DNA from: Eulemur rufifrons
Taxonomy: Eukaryota; Chordata; Mammalia; Primates; Lemuridae
Length of the DNA: 64,000 nt
Direction: 5' to 3'
Assembly (NCBI RefSeq): GCF_041146395.1
Contig: NC_091002.1
Coordinates: forward strand, 7,682,501-7,746,500
The translations under genes were made by a program, and so were the position numbers. The notes under the pieces are model-generated. The model had not been told where the DNA came from and did not search any database. It was given only the letters and a program-made list of their open reading frames with translations. This document shows positions 34,206-44,600 of this stretch, piece after piece; positions within the stretch are counted from its first letter, which is position 1; every line of letters starts with the position of its first letter.

Positions 34206-36494
34206 CAAGATACAGTGTAACCACAGAGCCCTATCACAGTTAGAAGAACAAACAGGGTCTCCCAAGAAGTGTCCCAAAGTACAACACGTGAACACCCACA
34301 GGCTAATAGGAGAAGTCCAGGCTTCCCCAGGCTCTCTGGGACGGTCTCAGGACTGTCCTGCCCACTCTGCCCTTGTGGTGACACTCTTCTGCTCTGTAAT
34401 TGTGACAGGCTGGTCTCTTCAGAAGCCGGTGTCACAAGGAGCCTCCGCTGAGTGCGGAGGTGCCCCATTCACAGCTGCAGGGCCATTGGGCCACCTCTGT
34501 TGCCTCCGAGAGGCAGAGCTCCGCCCAGGCTGGGCGGCATGACGCGGGCTTGCGCCAAGGCTGGCCTCAGCGTCCCGGCTTCTCACAGCGCGTCCGGGGA
34601 GGAGAAAGAGCCACCTTTGCCCTTTGAACTGATGCCTTCACCATGTTCTGTCTCACATGCTGTAATTTTGAGTTGGTCCATTTAGAAAAGTTTTTTTTGG
34701 TTGCATCTTGGAACATTTTTCTGGTCCTTGTTTTCTGTCCTTTCGTCAGTGGTGCTGGGTGCCGACAGCTCCGTGAGGCTCGCACACGGCAGCTCCGGGC
34801 CGTGGGCCCCCCGGCTGCCCCAGCCTGCCCCAGCCTGCCCACCCCCTCGCAGGGGCTTTCCTTCTCATCTCTGCCATGTTTTGCAGCTTCCAGCGTGGCT
34901 TTTGGCTCAAACGCCTTTGGCTTCCTTTTCTCCCCCAAATTCCTTTCTCTTCATTCTTCTGCTGTCTACGATCTCTGCATCTTCTTCAAGAACCTTTGCT
35001 GTAAGGTGGCCGCGTTGTCACCTTACAACGGGCTGGTCACTGCGCCACATGCGCCTTGTCTGAACATGGCTTGAACGCCGCGGGGACTGGCCACACTCTG
35101 ACTGGCACGAGTGAGGGCCACAGTCTGTTTCCACATCCAGCAGGTTACGGTTCGTGATGTACTGAGACGTCTTTAGGCCAAACTTACAACGTGTTTGGAG
35201 GCAGCTTTGTGCTCAACTTAATTCCCCACGTTTATTGTTTTCCATCTGACTTGGCCTGGCACTCCCACGCACCTGTCCCTGTGATGGCATTTTATGGTGA
35301 GAAAGAAAAGAAACTTTTTATCTGAGGCATGCGTGCCCAGAGAGGCATTTAAAATCTGACAGGAGTCACGCCTCACTCCCGCTGGGCTGGCGGATCGCCT
35401 CTCGAGGCCCTTGCTGTGCAGGCTCCAGACTAGCTGAGGCCACGTAGCCACACAATGCCACACGCCAGACATCGCAGCCCGTACCCTTCCCTTCCCGAGA
35501 GAGTTCCTGACGGACAGCCTGCTCTCTTCACCTGGAAGAACCTGCGGTGACAAAGGCAGGACCAAGCCCTCCCCAAGGCAACACGGAAGTGTGTCCGGGG
35601 CAGCTGTCCTTAACCTTGGCCCAAAGAAACGCTCTATGCTAATTTTGCCTCAGTTTCTTTTTTCAGGTTGACAATGGTCATTACTACAGAGAGTTCTTGA
35701 CAGCACACTCTGACGCAGGGACAGGTGTCCCGCCAAGTCACGGCCCTCTATGTCCCTATGTCCCTATTCTTTAAAACACACCCACGCTCGCTTCCTATCA
35801 TTTACTCATTCCCAGCCTGACATCCACGGGCACATGTGTGTTTGTCCTGCTCCAGGTCCTGGGGCTGTGACAACAGTGACCAAGACAAAGCCCCAGCCCT
35901 GCGGACTCAATGTGGCCCCTGCCCTCGGGAGTTTTCCCCAGTCCTCTCTGTGCCCCCACATGTCAGCTGAGCAGGAAGCTGTGCTGAGAGGCATGTGCTG
36001 CTGGGGGAACAGCCTGCAGCCACCTGGCAGCTGGCCCAGGCCTGACCACTGTGGCCCCGGAAATGATGACCTCAAACTTAAGCTGTGCAGGGCTGGCTGA
36101 GCCCACACCTTCGGGTCTAACGATCTGTTTTCTCTTTGTTCCTTGCAAAAAAAGGGAAAAAATGTGGAGCCACCGAGCCATTAGTCAATTCCCCCCTGCC
36201 CAGAGCAAAGAAGGAAAAACAAGAGACAGTAAGGGCTGCAGCCCATAAAAGAAACAGGTACTTAGTGCAGCCAAACAGCTTCCAAATATTCTAAGGCTCT
36301 TCTTGCTCTGTAAAATTAAGTCTATTGTGCATATTTGAAGGGGAGATTTATAATGCCCGAAGGAAGAGCACTTTTCTTTCATGCAAATAAGGATGTCGAG
36401 CCTGAGCGTGCAGAGGGGTGTGCACGCTCTGTCTCCGTGTCTCGCCCTCTCCCTCTCCCTCTCTCTTGCTCTTTCTCTGCACACATGTGCACAG
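34206..36494. other. Unique DNA with AT-rich patches, no gene recognised
   Basis: Alternates GC-rich (34500-34900, 35850-36080) and AT-rich stretches (34640-34740, 35140-35330, 36120-36400). An antisense frame (34938-34567) has a Lys-rich part (RKMFQDATKKNFSKWTNSK) but no known domain. 36130-36400 is a candidate conserved non-coding island with an octamer 'atgcaaat' at 36381-36388. A pyrimidine tract sits at 36425-36478. Confidence 0.35.
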
Positions 36495-36720
36495 TGGCAA
36501 CTGTTTACTGAGCACCACAGCTCAGGCCCTGCGCCAGGGAGCTAAGCGCTTCGCATACTCTCAATCGACCCCTCACAGCACGGTGGGGCTGGCGCTATTA
36601 TCGCCCCGCTTTGCCGATGAGCAAGGTGAGGTCCCGAGGGGGGCAACACACAGGCAGGAAGCACCGAGCCACCTCCACACCCAGCGCTGGGGTCTGAGGG
36701 AGGATGGGCCGTCCACCCTC
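36495..36720 (-). mobile_element. MIR SINE, antisense
   Basis: Antisense landmarks: 'ctgtttactgagcaccac', 'ctaagcgcttcgcatactctc', 'gctattatcgccccgctttg', 'ccgatgagcaaggtgaggtc'. A good-quality copy. Confidence 0.8.
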
Positions 36721-37655
36721 CTGCCTCTCACGGAGGGAGGCTGCCTGGTGTTGGGGGCTGCTTCAGCCTCTGTCCGCAGCCCACCCTCGGGCTGCCCTCT
36801 GTTGCTTACCCACTGACCCACCTTCTCTGGTTTCTTTAAAGCACGAACACATACCCAAGTTGGTGACAAATGAAGCCCCTGACACTTGGTACACCTGGGA
36901 GAGAATGTGTGAGTCTAAGTCATGGACCCTCCATTTGCCCCCGGGCAGGCGAGGCCGGAGAGGGAGAGGGATCGCCTCTACCCAGGGGGCTCTGACATGG
37001 GACTTGCCTAGGGCTTCTCCCAGGGCCATTCCAAAACTCGTAAAAATAACATACTCGATTCAATTTAACTACCAAGTATGTGCACCCGGCTCTCTTGGGA
37101 GGGGCAGTGCGTCATGAATTCCCAGATGGTGACGAAGTGCCAGAACTATGGACGTGCCCGAGTCATGGCCGGCACCGAGGCCGCCTGCCCTGCTGGCAGA
37201 AAACAGGACCTCCACGACGTCTCCAGTGGGCCGCACTCATTGAGCCTGTGCTCGAGCGCACACACACGGCACACCCTGCGGCCTAGAGCTCTGAGCTCTG
37301 AGCCCTGCATCCCTCCTGGGAGGACCCAGCTTGAGCAAGGGAACCCCGGCCCGGGCCTCTCTAGTCCAGCCCTCTCTGCCCTGCAGGGCCTGGCCAAGGG
37401 GCGCTCGGGAAGCCTGCCGCTGGCCCCGCTCCCCTTCGGGCCTCCTCCCTGACCATCCTGCACCTCTCCCTTCCCTCTGCCCAGCAGCCTTCCCCAGGCT
37501 CTGTGTGCTCTGTGTGCATGGGCGCCTGCCTTAGCCCTCTGCACTTGAGGGCACACCCGCCTGCAGCCCCCGGCCCCGCCTGGAACCACCCCAGGACCTG
37601 CACCCATTCCTGCCTCCCCGAGTCCCAGCTCGTTGCCTGTAGGACCCTCATCCTC
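36721..37655. other. GC-rich DNA, no gene recognised
   Basis: Overlapping short frames on both strands, none with a motif. The antisense frame that continues out of the minisatellite crosses this region but has no independent support. Confidence 0.4.
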
Positions 37656-39638
37656 CATGTATGTGCACATGTGTGTGTGTCAGCGTGTGCACGTGTGCAC
37701 TTGTATGTGCATGTGTGTCTCTGTGTGCCTGTATTGCACGTACATGTATGTCTCTGTATTTGTGTGTGTGTACAGATGCGTGTCTGTGTGTTTCTGTGTG
37801 TGTGTGTGCATGTGTGTGCGGGCATGCATCTCTGTGTGCACGAGTGTGTGTCTGTATGTGCATGTCCATGTGTGTCTGTGCGTGTCTCTCTGTGTGTGCA
37901 TGTGTGTGTCTCTGTGTGTGCACATGTGTGTGGGCATGTGTCTCTGTGTGTGCCTGAGTGTCTACGTGTGTGTCTCTGTGTGCAGGCATGTGTCTTTGTG
38001 TGTACACGTGCATAGGCATGCATCTTTCTGTGTGGACATGTATGTGCAGGCATGTGTCTCTGTGTATGTGCACACCACGTGTGTGGGCATGTGTCTCTGT
38101 GTATGTGCACACCACGTGTGTGGGCATGTGTCTCTGTGTGTGTGCACACCACGTGTGTGGGCATGTGTCTCTGTGTGTGTGCACACCACGTGTGTGGGCA
38201 TGTGTCTCTGTGTATGTGCACACCACGAGTGTGGGCATGTGTCTCTGTGTATGTGCACACCACAAGTGTGGGCATGTGTCTCTGTGTATGTGCACACCAC
38301 GTGTGTGGGCATGTGTCTCTGTGTGTGTGCACACCACGAGTGTGGGCATGTGTCTCTGTGTATGTGCACACCACGTGTGCGGGCATGTGTCTGTGTATGT
38401 GCACACCACATGTGTGGGCATGTGTCTCTGTGTATGTGCACACCACGTGTGTGGGCATGTGTCTCTGTGTGTACACGTGCATAGGCATGCATCTCTCTGT
38501 GTGTGCATGTATGTGCAGGCATGTGTCTCTGTGTATGTGCACACCATGTGTGTGGGCATGTGTCTCTGTGTGTGTGCACACCACGAGTGTGGGCATGTGT
38601 CTCTGTGTATGTGCACACCATGTGTGTGGGCATGTGTCTCTGTGTGTGTGCACACCACGTGTGTGGGCATGTGTCTCTGTGTGTGTGCACACCACGAGTG
38701 TGGGCATGTGTCTCTGTGTGTGTGCACACCACGAGTGTGGGCATGTGTCTCTGTGTGTGTGCACACCACGAGTGTGGGCATGTGTCTCTGTGTGTGTGCA
38801 CACCACGAGTGTGGGCATGTGTCTCTGTGTGTGTGCACACCACGAGTGTGGGCATGTGTCTCTGTGTGTGTGCACACCACGAGTGTGGGCATGTGTCTCT
38901 GTGTGTGTGCACACCACGTGTGTGGGCATGTGTCTCTGTGTATGTGCACACCACGTGTGTGGGCATGTGTCTCTGTGTGTGTGCACACCACGTGTGTGGG
39001 CATGTGTCTCTGTGTGTGTGCACACCACGAGTGTGGGCATGTGTCTCTGTGTGTGTGCACACCACGTGTGTGGGCATGTGTCTCTGTGTATGTGCACACC
39101 ACGTGTGTGGGCATGTGTCTCTGTGTGTACACGTGCATAGGCATGCATCTCTCTGTGTGTGCATGTATGTGCAGGCATGTGTCTCTGTGTATGTGCACAC
39201 CATGTGTGTGGGCATGTGTCTCTGTGTGTGTGCACACCACGAGTTGGGCATGTGTCTCTGTGTGTGTGCACACCACGAGTTGGGCATGTGTCTCTGTGTG
39301 TGTGCACACCACGAGTGTGGGCATGTGTCTCTGTGTGTGTGCACACCACGTGTGTGGGCATGTGTCTCTGTGTATGTGCACACCACGTGTGTGGGCATGT
39401 GTCTCTGTGTGTACACGTGCATAGGCATGCATCTCTCTGTGTGTGCATGTATGTGCAGGCATGTGTCTCTGTGTATGTGCACACCATGTGTGTGGGCATG
39501 TGTCTCTGTGTGTGTGCACACCACGAGTGTGGGCATGTGTCTCTGTGTATGTGCACACCACGTGTGCGGGCATGTGTCTCTGTGTATGTGCACACCACGT
39601 GTGCGGGCATGTGTCTCTGTGTGTGTGCACACGTGCAG
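37656..39638. repeat. 37-bp minisatellite with higher-order structure
   Basis: 37656-38070 is GT-rich degenerate sequence. From 38071 a 37-bp unit (core gcacaccacgtgtgtgggc) repeats about 37 times to 39627. A different cassette containing gtacacgtgcataggcatgc interrupts it at 38002, 38471, 39127 and 39411. After each of the last three, the first unit carries 'ccatgtg' and the next 'ccacgag'. This is evidence that blocks of several units were duplicated together. Since 37 is not a multiple of three and the unit is stop-poor, frames stay open for hundreds of codons on both strands. I treat these as repeat artefacts. Confidence 0.98.
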
Positions 39639-42600
39639 GTGCCGGGGCTTGTGTTCTGGGCTCTGACCTTGCTCCGGCTTTCGTCATCTCAGCCGCCTTC
39701 ACTTTCCCTCGGCTCTCCGTTCCTTGGGCAATCCTTCGCCATTTCATCTTCCCTTGTAGTTTTGTTTGCTTTTTATCAGGCTGCTCTTCCCTTTTTTGGA
39801 ACCAGGAAGAAGACAAATACCACAATAAAGCCGCTGACACCCCATCCAGCTCCTTGGCAGCCTCAGAAGCCCCGGCTGTCTGTCGGTGCCCAGGGGCCTC
39901 TCCAGCCTCGGCCCAGCTGTCCGGGGCCGGTGCGAGGTGCGCTGGGCCCTGCTCCCCACGTGCCTTCCTCCTTGCCCTGGCCTGCTCCCGACCCCCACGG
40001 GAGCCCACACGCTTTCCCTCCGACGTCGTGGGCCCCACTAGACACCCGTGTGCAGAGCCGTGTCTCCCCGCCTGCCCTCTGCTGTGCCCTACCTCTGCCA
40101 GTGGTCCCGGAGCCTCCTCTCTGCCCTCGGCCCAGCTCACTGCGCCCCTCGCTCTGCAGGGCTCTGGAGGCTGCGCCGCGCTTGGCCTGCCCCACCGGCT
40201 GGACCGCCCGAGGGGAGAGCCCCCGGCCCTGGCTCCCAGCCCCTGCAGTTGCGCCTGCCCCCCATGGGCATGAGTCACTGCCTGAGATGAGGGAGCACAT
40301 GCCCTGTGGGGACCTGAGGCCCCTCCCTGGGGCTCCACAGCCGCCTCTCCCCACCTCCTCCCCTCCCCCTCCCCACCTGCTCCCCTCTGCCTCCTCAGGG
40401 TCCCCACAGGCCGCTACGCAAACCCTGCACCAAGGGGAGGAGGCCCTTCGCTGGGGAGGCGCATCTAGGACTTTTTTTTTTTTTTTTTTAATCAAAACAG
40501 CTCTGCCCAGCCTCTCCTGCCAGTGCCAGAAGCCAAGTGTGCAGTCAGGGTAAGTCCTTGTCACCGAGGGCGGTGAGATCAGGCTGCGTCTCGTTGGTTA
40601 GTAGCGGTAGGTTGTGTTCTCCCCACATGTGGCCCCTCAGTCCTGCGTGTTTCTGCTTCATCTCCTGCCCTCCTTCCAGGTCCCCTCATCCAGTGGCTGG
40701 AGTGACAGTCCTCGGGGCTCTGACCCACATCGGTCGGCTCATACAGGTAAGAAACAGACTCACTCTGGGCCGAGCGTGCCAAGGACAGAAGCTGTGGGGC
40801 ATCCAGGAACTGCCCATTGCCTCTGACCGACCACAGGTGGGGCCGGGGGCCCTGGAATGTTCCAGGGCCTCAGGACATCCAGCTGGAGTCATGGAAGGAA
40901 GGTTGAGCCTCCGTGGCCAGGAATCCTGGGGGACATGTCAGGAGCCCATGTCTACCCCTTCATCCAATCTAACCCCAACAGTCTTCCCAGGGTGGGGTCA
41001 CAATCCGCTATTAGAGAAGAGAGGAGGGTCAGAGTCCGTGTCGTGAGGGTCCGAGCACACACAGCCGCGTGTGAAGACAGAACTCAGACCACAGCCTGCA
41101 GCTCCCTGCCTAGGTAACCAGCGAGCCGGCCCGCTGCACTCGGACTTGCAGGAAGGCGACCGCTGTGTCTCTTGACAGCCCAGGGAGCTGGAGGGTAGCT
41201 CTGCAACAGTCGCCCCAAATGCCAGGACGTGAATAACTCGCAGCTGCCCGAATTTCTGCACCTCCCCACCCCCATCAACCATACGGGAGGCGCCGCTTCT
41301 GATCAGGGCTCACCTGAGCCTCTCTCTGCCCTGCCAGGCATGGCCCCACTCCTCTGCCTACCGTCCAGGCCCTGCTAGACGTGTGCCCCGGCCAACCCGG
41401 CCACAGGGGCCCGCCTTTGCCTGTCTCCATGGGCGGGTTCCAGTTTATTTCCCAGGCTGCAATTCCCACTGGCTTCCTGATCCTATTTCCTTGACTTCCA
41501 GCCAACGCAGGCCTTGCGATGCACTGTTAGCTTTCACCCCGGGACGCGCCGCTGGGTCTGCTGCATCCAGTGATCCAAGGCGCACTCACCGAAGGAAAAG
41601 TTAAAAAAGGCAGTGAGGGTGCCGCGTTTCCTGGGCCCCCGTGCCTGCCTCGGGCTTCACGGCCGGGGCTTGCCCTCCTCATCACCTGCCAGGACAGAGG
41701 ATGCTTGGTCTTGGTTTCTAACCTGGGGTCTTCTGGCAGACTTCCCTGGGCCTCAGTTTCCCCATCAGCACCCAGACACGGGTTGCATTCAATCCCCTAA
41801 GTGGCCTCTCCTAGGACTGAAGAAGCTGTTCCCTCCCCCGATTCTGTTCTGTTCAGAGGGGTCCCCTGTAGGGGCTCTCAGGACCTGCCCCAGCCTCCCC
41901 TCCCCATCTCTGAGGCCTGCTGAGCTGGGGGTGCCCTTTGAGAGGGGCTTGGCCTCCTGTCAGTTCTGACCCTTCTGTGCGTGTTTGGAGGCCGCTGTTG
42001 CGAGTGGCCTGGCTGTCTGAGCGTAAGCCCCTGCAGTCGGGAGGCGGGCTTGCTCCCCCGGACCCCCGGCACCTGCCCCTAGATAGAGGGGGAGCCCAGT
42101 AAGTACGCTGGACAGAAGGCAGCCTGTCAGATGAGCCCCCCGCACATCATTTAACCTCAGTTACCTCTTCAAGGGCTCCTTCTCCAAAAGTAGTCACATT
42201 GGGGGTTGGTGCTTCAATATAGGAACTGGGGGGCACGGTCTAGTTCATGGCACCCGCATAAGTGCCAGGTGGTTCCTGTGTAGCCCCTCTGTTGTGCACA
42301 AAGCGGGCACCGTCATCCCGCTCTGGGGCGTGACGGCAGAGCCTGCTGGAGGCTGAGGGCAAGGCTCGGCTGCAGAGACAGTTCGGTGCCAGGTCTGTGG
42401 CAGGTGCTGGACCTGCGGCCCCAGGGTCACTGGACAGCGTCCAGCACTCCTCTCCCTGCAGAATGCATCTGACCCCTGCACGGGGCCGGGTACCTCCGGG
42501 CCACCGCTGCCCTGAGCCTCCTGAGGCAGCGCGAGCATCCCGGGTGCGGTGCTAGCCTGTTCCACTGTTTCACTCCGTCGCCTGCAGCCCTCTGGTGGGC

Positions 42601-42798
42601 CTAGTTCTCTCTGTCCCCCGGAGGAGGAAGCCAAGGCAGCTTTCAGCCCTATAGTGACCCGACAACCTGACAGGAGCTGCCCTGCTCCGCGCAAGGTCAC
42701 TGGGGGCCACACCTGCCGCTGGGGCGTTTCCTCCTGAATTCCTGTGCTGCCTCCACCAGAGGGTGATTGGTGGGTACAGTTAATAACAACGTATTATG
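39639..42798. other. GC-rich DNA, no gene recognised
   Basis: Includes a T-run at about 40472-40490 that is not part of an Alu. Frames in 39740-40550 are continuations of the minisatellite frames or GC-driven. 42140-42250 is somewhat AT-richer. No repeats named. Confidence 0.4.
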
Positions 42799-43149
<351 letters not shown>

Positions 43150-43151
<2 letters not shown>

Positions 43152-43469
43152 AGAAATGGAGATGGGGTCTTTGGGAGGTAATTAAGGCAGCAGGACTGTG
43201 GCCTTGTACAAGGGAGACGCACCAGGGGTCTCTCCCGACCACGAGAAGCCACTGCGAGAAGCCGGGAGGATGCCAAAAACTGAACCGTGTGGACGCTCAT
43301 CTCAGATCTGCAGCTTCCGGGACTGCGAGGCAGTAATCATCTGCTGTTCAGGCTGCCCAGGCTGTGGCACTTTGTTCTGGTGGCCGCGAGCAGGCGAAGA
43401 CACAGCCCTGGGAAGCTGACACGCTCAGGCAGCGTGAGCTCGAGCCAGACGCTCACTGGGCCCCAGCAA
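43150..43469. other. Unique DNA, no gene
   Basis: Mixed-composition sequence between the Alu and the MIR. Nothing recognisable. Confidence 0.4.
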
Positions 43470-43622
43470 AGCGGGGGACCCTGGCTTCCTCGTCCCAGGA
43501 ATGGGACTTATTGTGGCGCCTGCTTTCAGGGCATTTCAAGGACTACACGAATTAATATTTGTGAAGCATCTCGAACAGGAGCTGGCACTTGGTGCTATGT
43601 GTATGGCATTTGTTAAATATTA
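43470..43622 (+). mobile_element. MIR SINE, 3' part (mariner inserted at its end)
   Basis: 'ttcctcgtcccaggaatggg', 'aaggactacacgaattaata', 'aacaggagctggcacttgg', 'catttgttaaata' are MIR 3' landmarks. The sequence then changes abruptly after a TA dinucleotide (43621-43622), the target expected for a mariner. Confidence 0.65.
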
Positions 43623-44600
43623 AGGTCATTGAGTATGAAATGTCCCATTTCCTTAAGTTTTAAGTTCGATAGTTGGTATCTCTGACATTTCGCTTGACAA
43701 TTCTTGTTTTATGTTTATTGTGAAGGTACTTCCTCAGTCTTTCAAAGGCATATTTTGGCTTGTGATTATCTTTCAAAAAATTTTTTAGAGCAATTTTTGT
43801 GAAACCATGGCTAAGTCCAAACTTCGTGTTATTTTTGAGTATGAGTTCTGTCGTGGAACCCATGCAGCTCGGTCAGCTGGAAATACTGACAAAGTGTTTG
43901 GGAAGGATGTGGCTAATGAACACACAGTATGTTGATGGCTTAAGAAGTTCTGTTCTGGTGATTTTAATTTAGAAAATGGGCCACAGGGGTGACGTGAGAC
44001 CAAGGTGTGTAACGATGAGCTGAAAGCTGTAGTGGAAGCGAATCCATCTCAGCCTAGTCGTGAATTAGCAGCAAGGTTTGACATTTCTATTCCAACAACG
44101 TTGGACTATTTGAAACAAATGGACAAGGTAAAAAAGCTGGATAGATGGGTTCCACATGAATTAAATGGGCGTCAGAAGAGAAATTGTCTCAAAGCTCGCC
44201 TTTCTTTGCTGTCATGACATAAACGTGCACCATTTCTACACAGTATTGTTACATGTGATGAAAAATGGATTCTTTTTGACAATTCCAAGCGTTTGGCACA
44301 ATGGTTGGGTAAAGATGAAGTGCCAAAACATAGTCCAAAACTGAATATTCATCAAACAAAGCTAATGGTGTCTGTTTAGTGGTCCAGTGCTGGTATTATC
44401 CACTACAGCTTCATGAACCTGGTCAGTTAATTACAGCGGATGTCTACTGCAACCAACTGGATGAAATGATGAGGATGCTTGTGATTAAGCAGCTGAGATT
44501 GGTCAATAGAGACAGGCCAATCCTCTTGCAAGATAACGCTCGACCACATGTCACACAAACAATGCTGCTCAAACTATAGAAGCTGGACTTGGACACTCTC
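43623..44600 (+). mobile_element. mariner (Tc1/mariner superfamily) element, 3'-truncated
   Basis: Starts just after TA with 'aggtcattgagtatgaaatg', plausible as a 5' terminal inverted repeat. An untranslated leader of about 180 bases follows, then a transposase frame. The homology stops near 44600 within the coding region. The rest of the transposase, the 3' leader and the right terminal repeat are absent, and GC-rich unrelated DNA follows. The AT-rich composition contrasts sharply with the surroundings. Confidence 0.9.
43807..44600 (+). pseudogene. mariner transposase pseudogene
   Basis: The start codon at 43807 (gaaaccATGg) opens a frame that reads as a mariner transposase: an N-terminal helix-turn-helix region (VIFEYEF near residue 9, then the WLKKFCSGDF region), the linker motif WVPHEL near residue 115, the first catalytic Asp in TCDEKW (codon 151, gat at 44257-44259) and the second in DNARPH (gat at 44532-44534). 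The two Asp are 92 residues apart after allowing for one frameshift, as in Hsmar1-like transposases. Damage: in-frame stops at 43933 (TGA at a Trp position), 43990 (TGA), 44215 (TGA), 44377 (TAG at a Trp position) and 44577 (TAG), and a 1-base deletion near 44417. The stops all fit C-to-T or G-to-A decay. The third catalytic Asp is lost with the missing C-terminus, so the product cannot transpose. WVPHEL, TCDEKW and DNARPH are mariner signatures. The exact subfamily is inference. Confidence 0.93.

Noticed and set aside
37656..39638. CRISPR-like array (regular repeats with spacers)
   Set aside because: Units are contiguous, with no unique spacers. The DNA is a mammalian minisatellite.
37361..40407. 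Large open frames (749 and 919 residues antisense) as real genes
   Set aside because: They coincide with the 37-bp minisatellite, are open in several frames on both strands, and have no recognisable domain outside the repeat.
40472..40490. T-run as the tail of another antisense Alu or processed pseudogene
   Set aside because: The adjoining sequence has no Alu or gene-like body.
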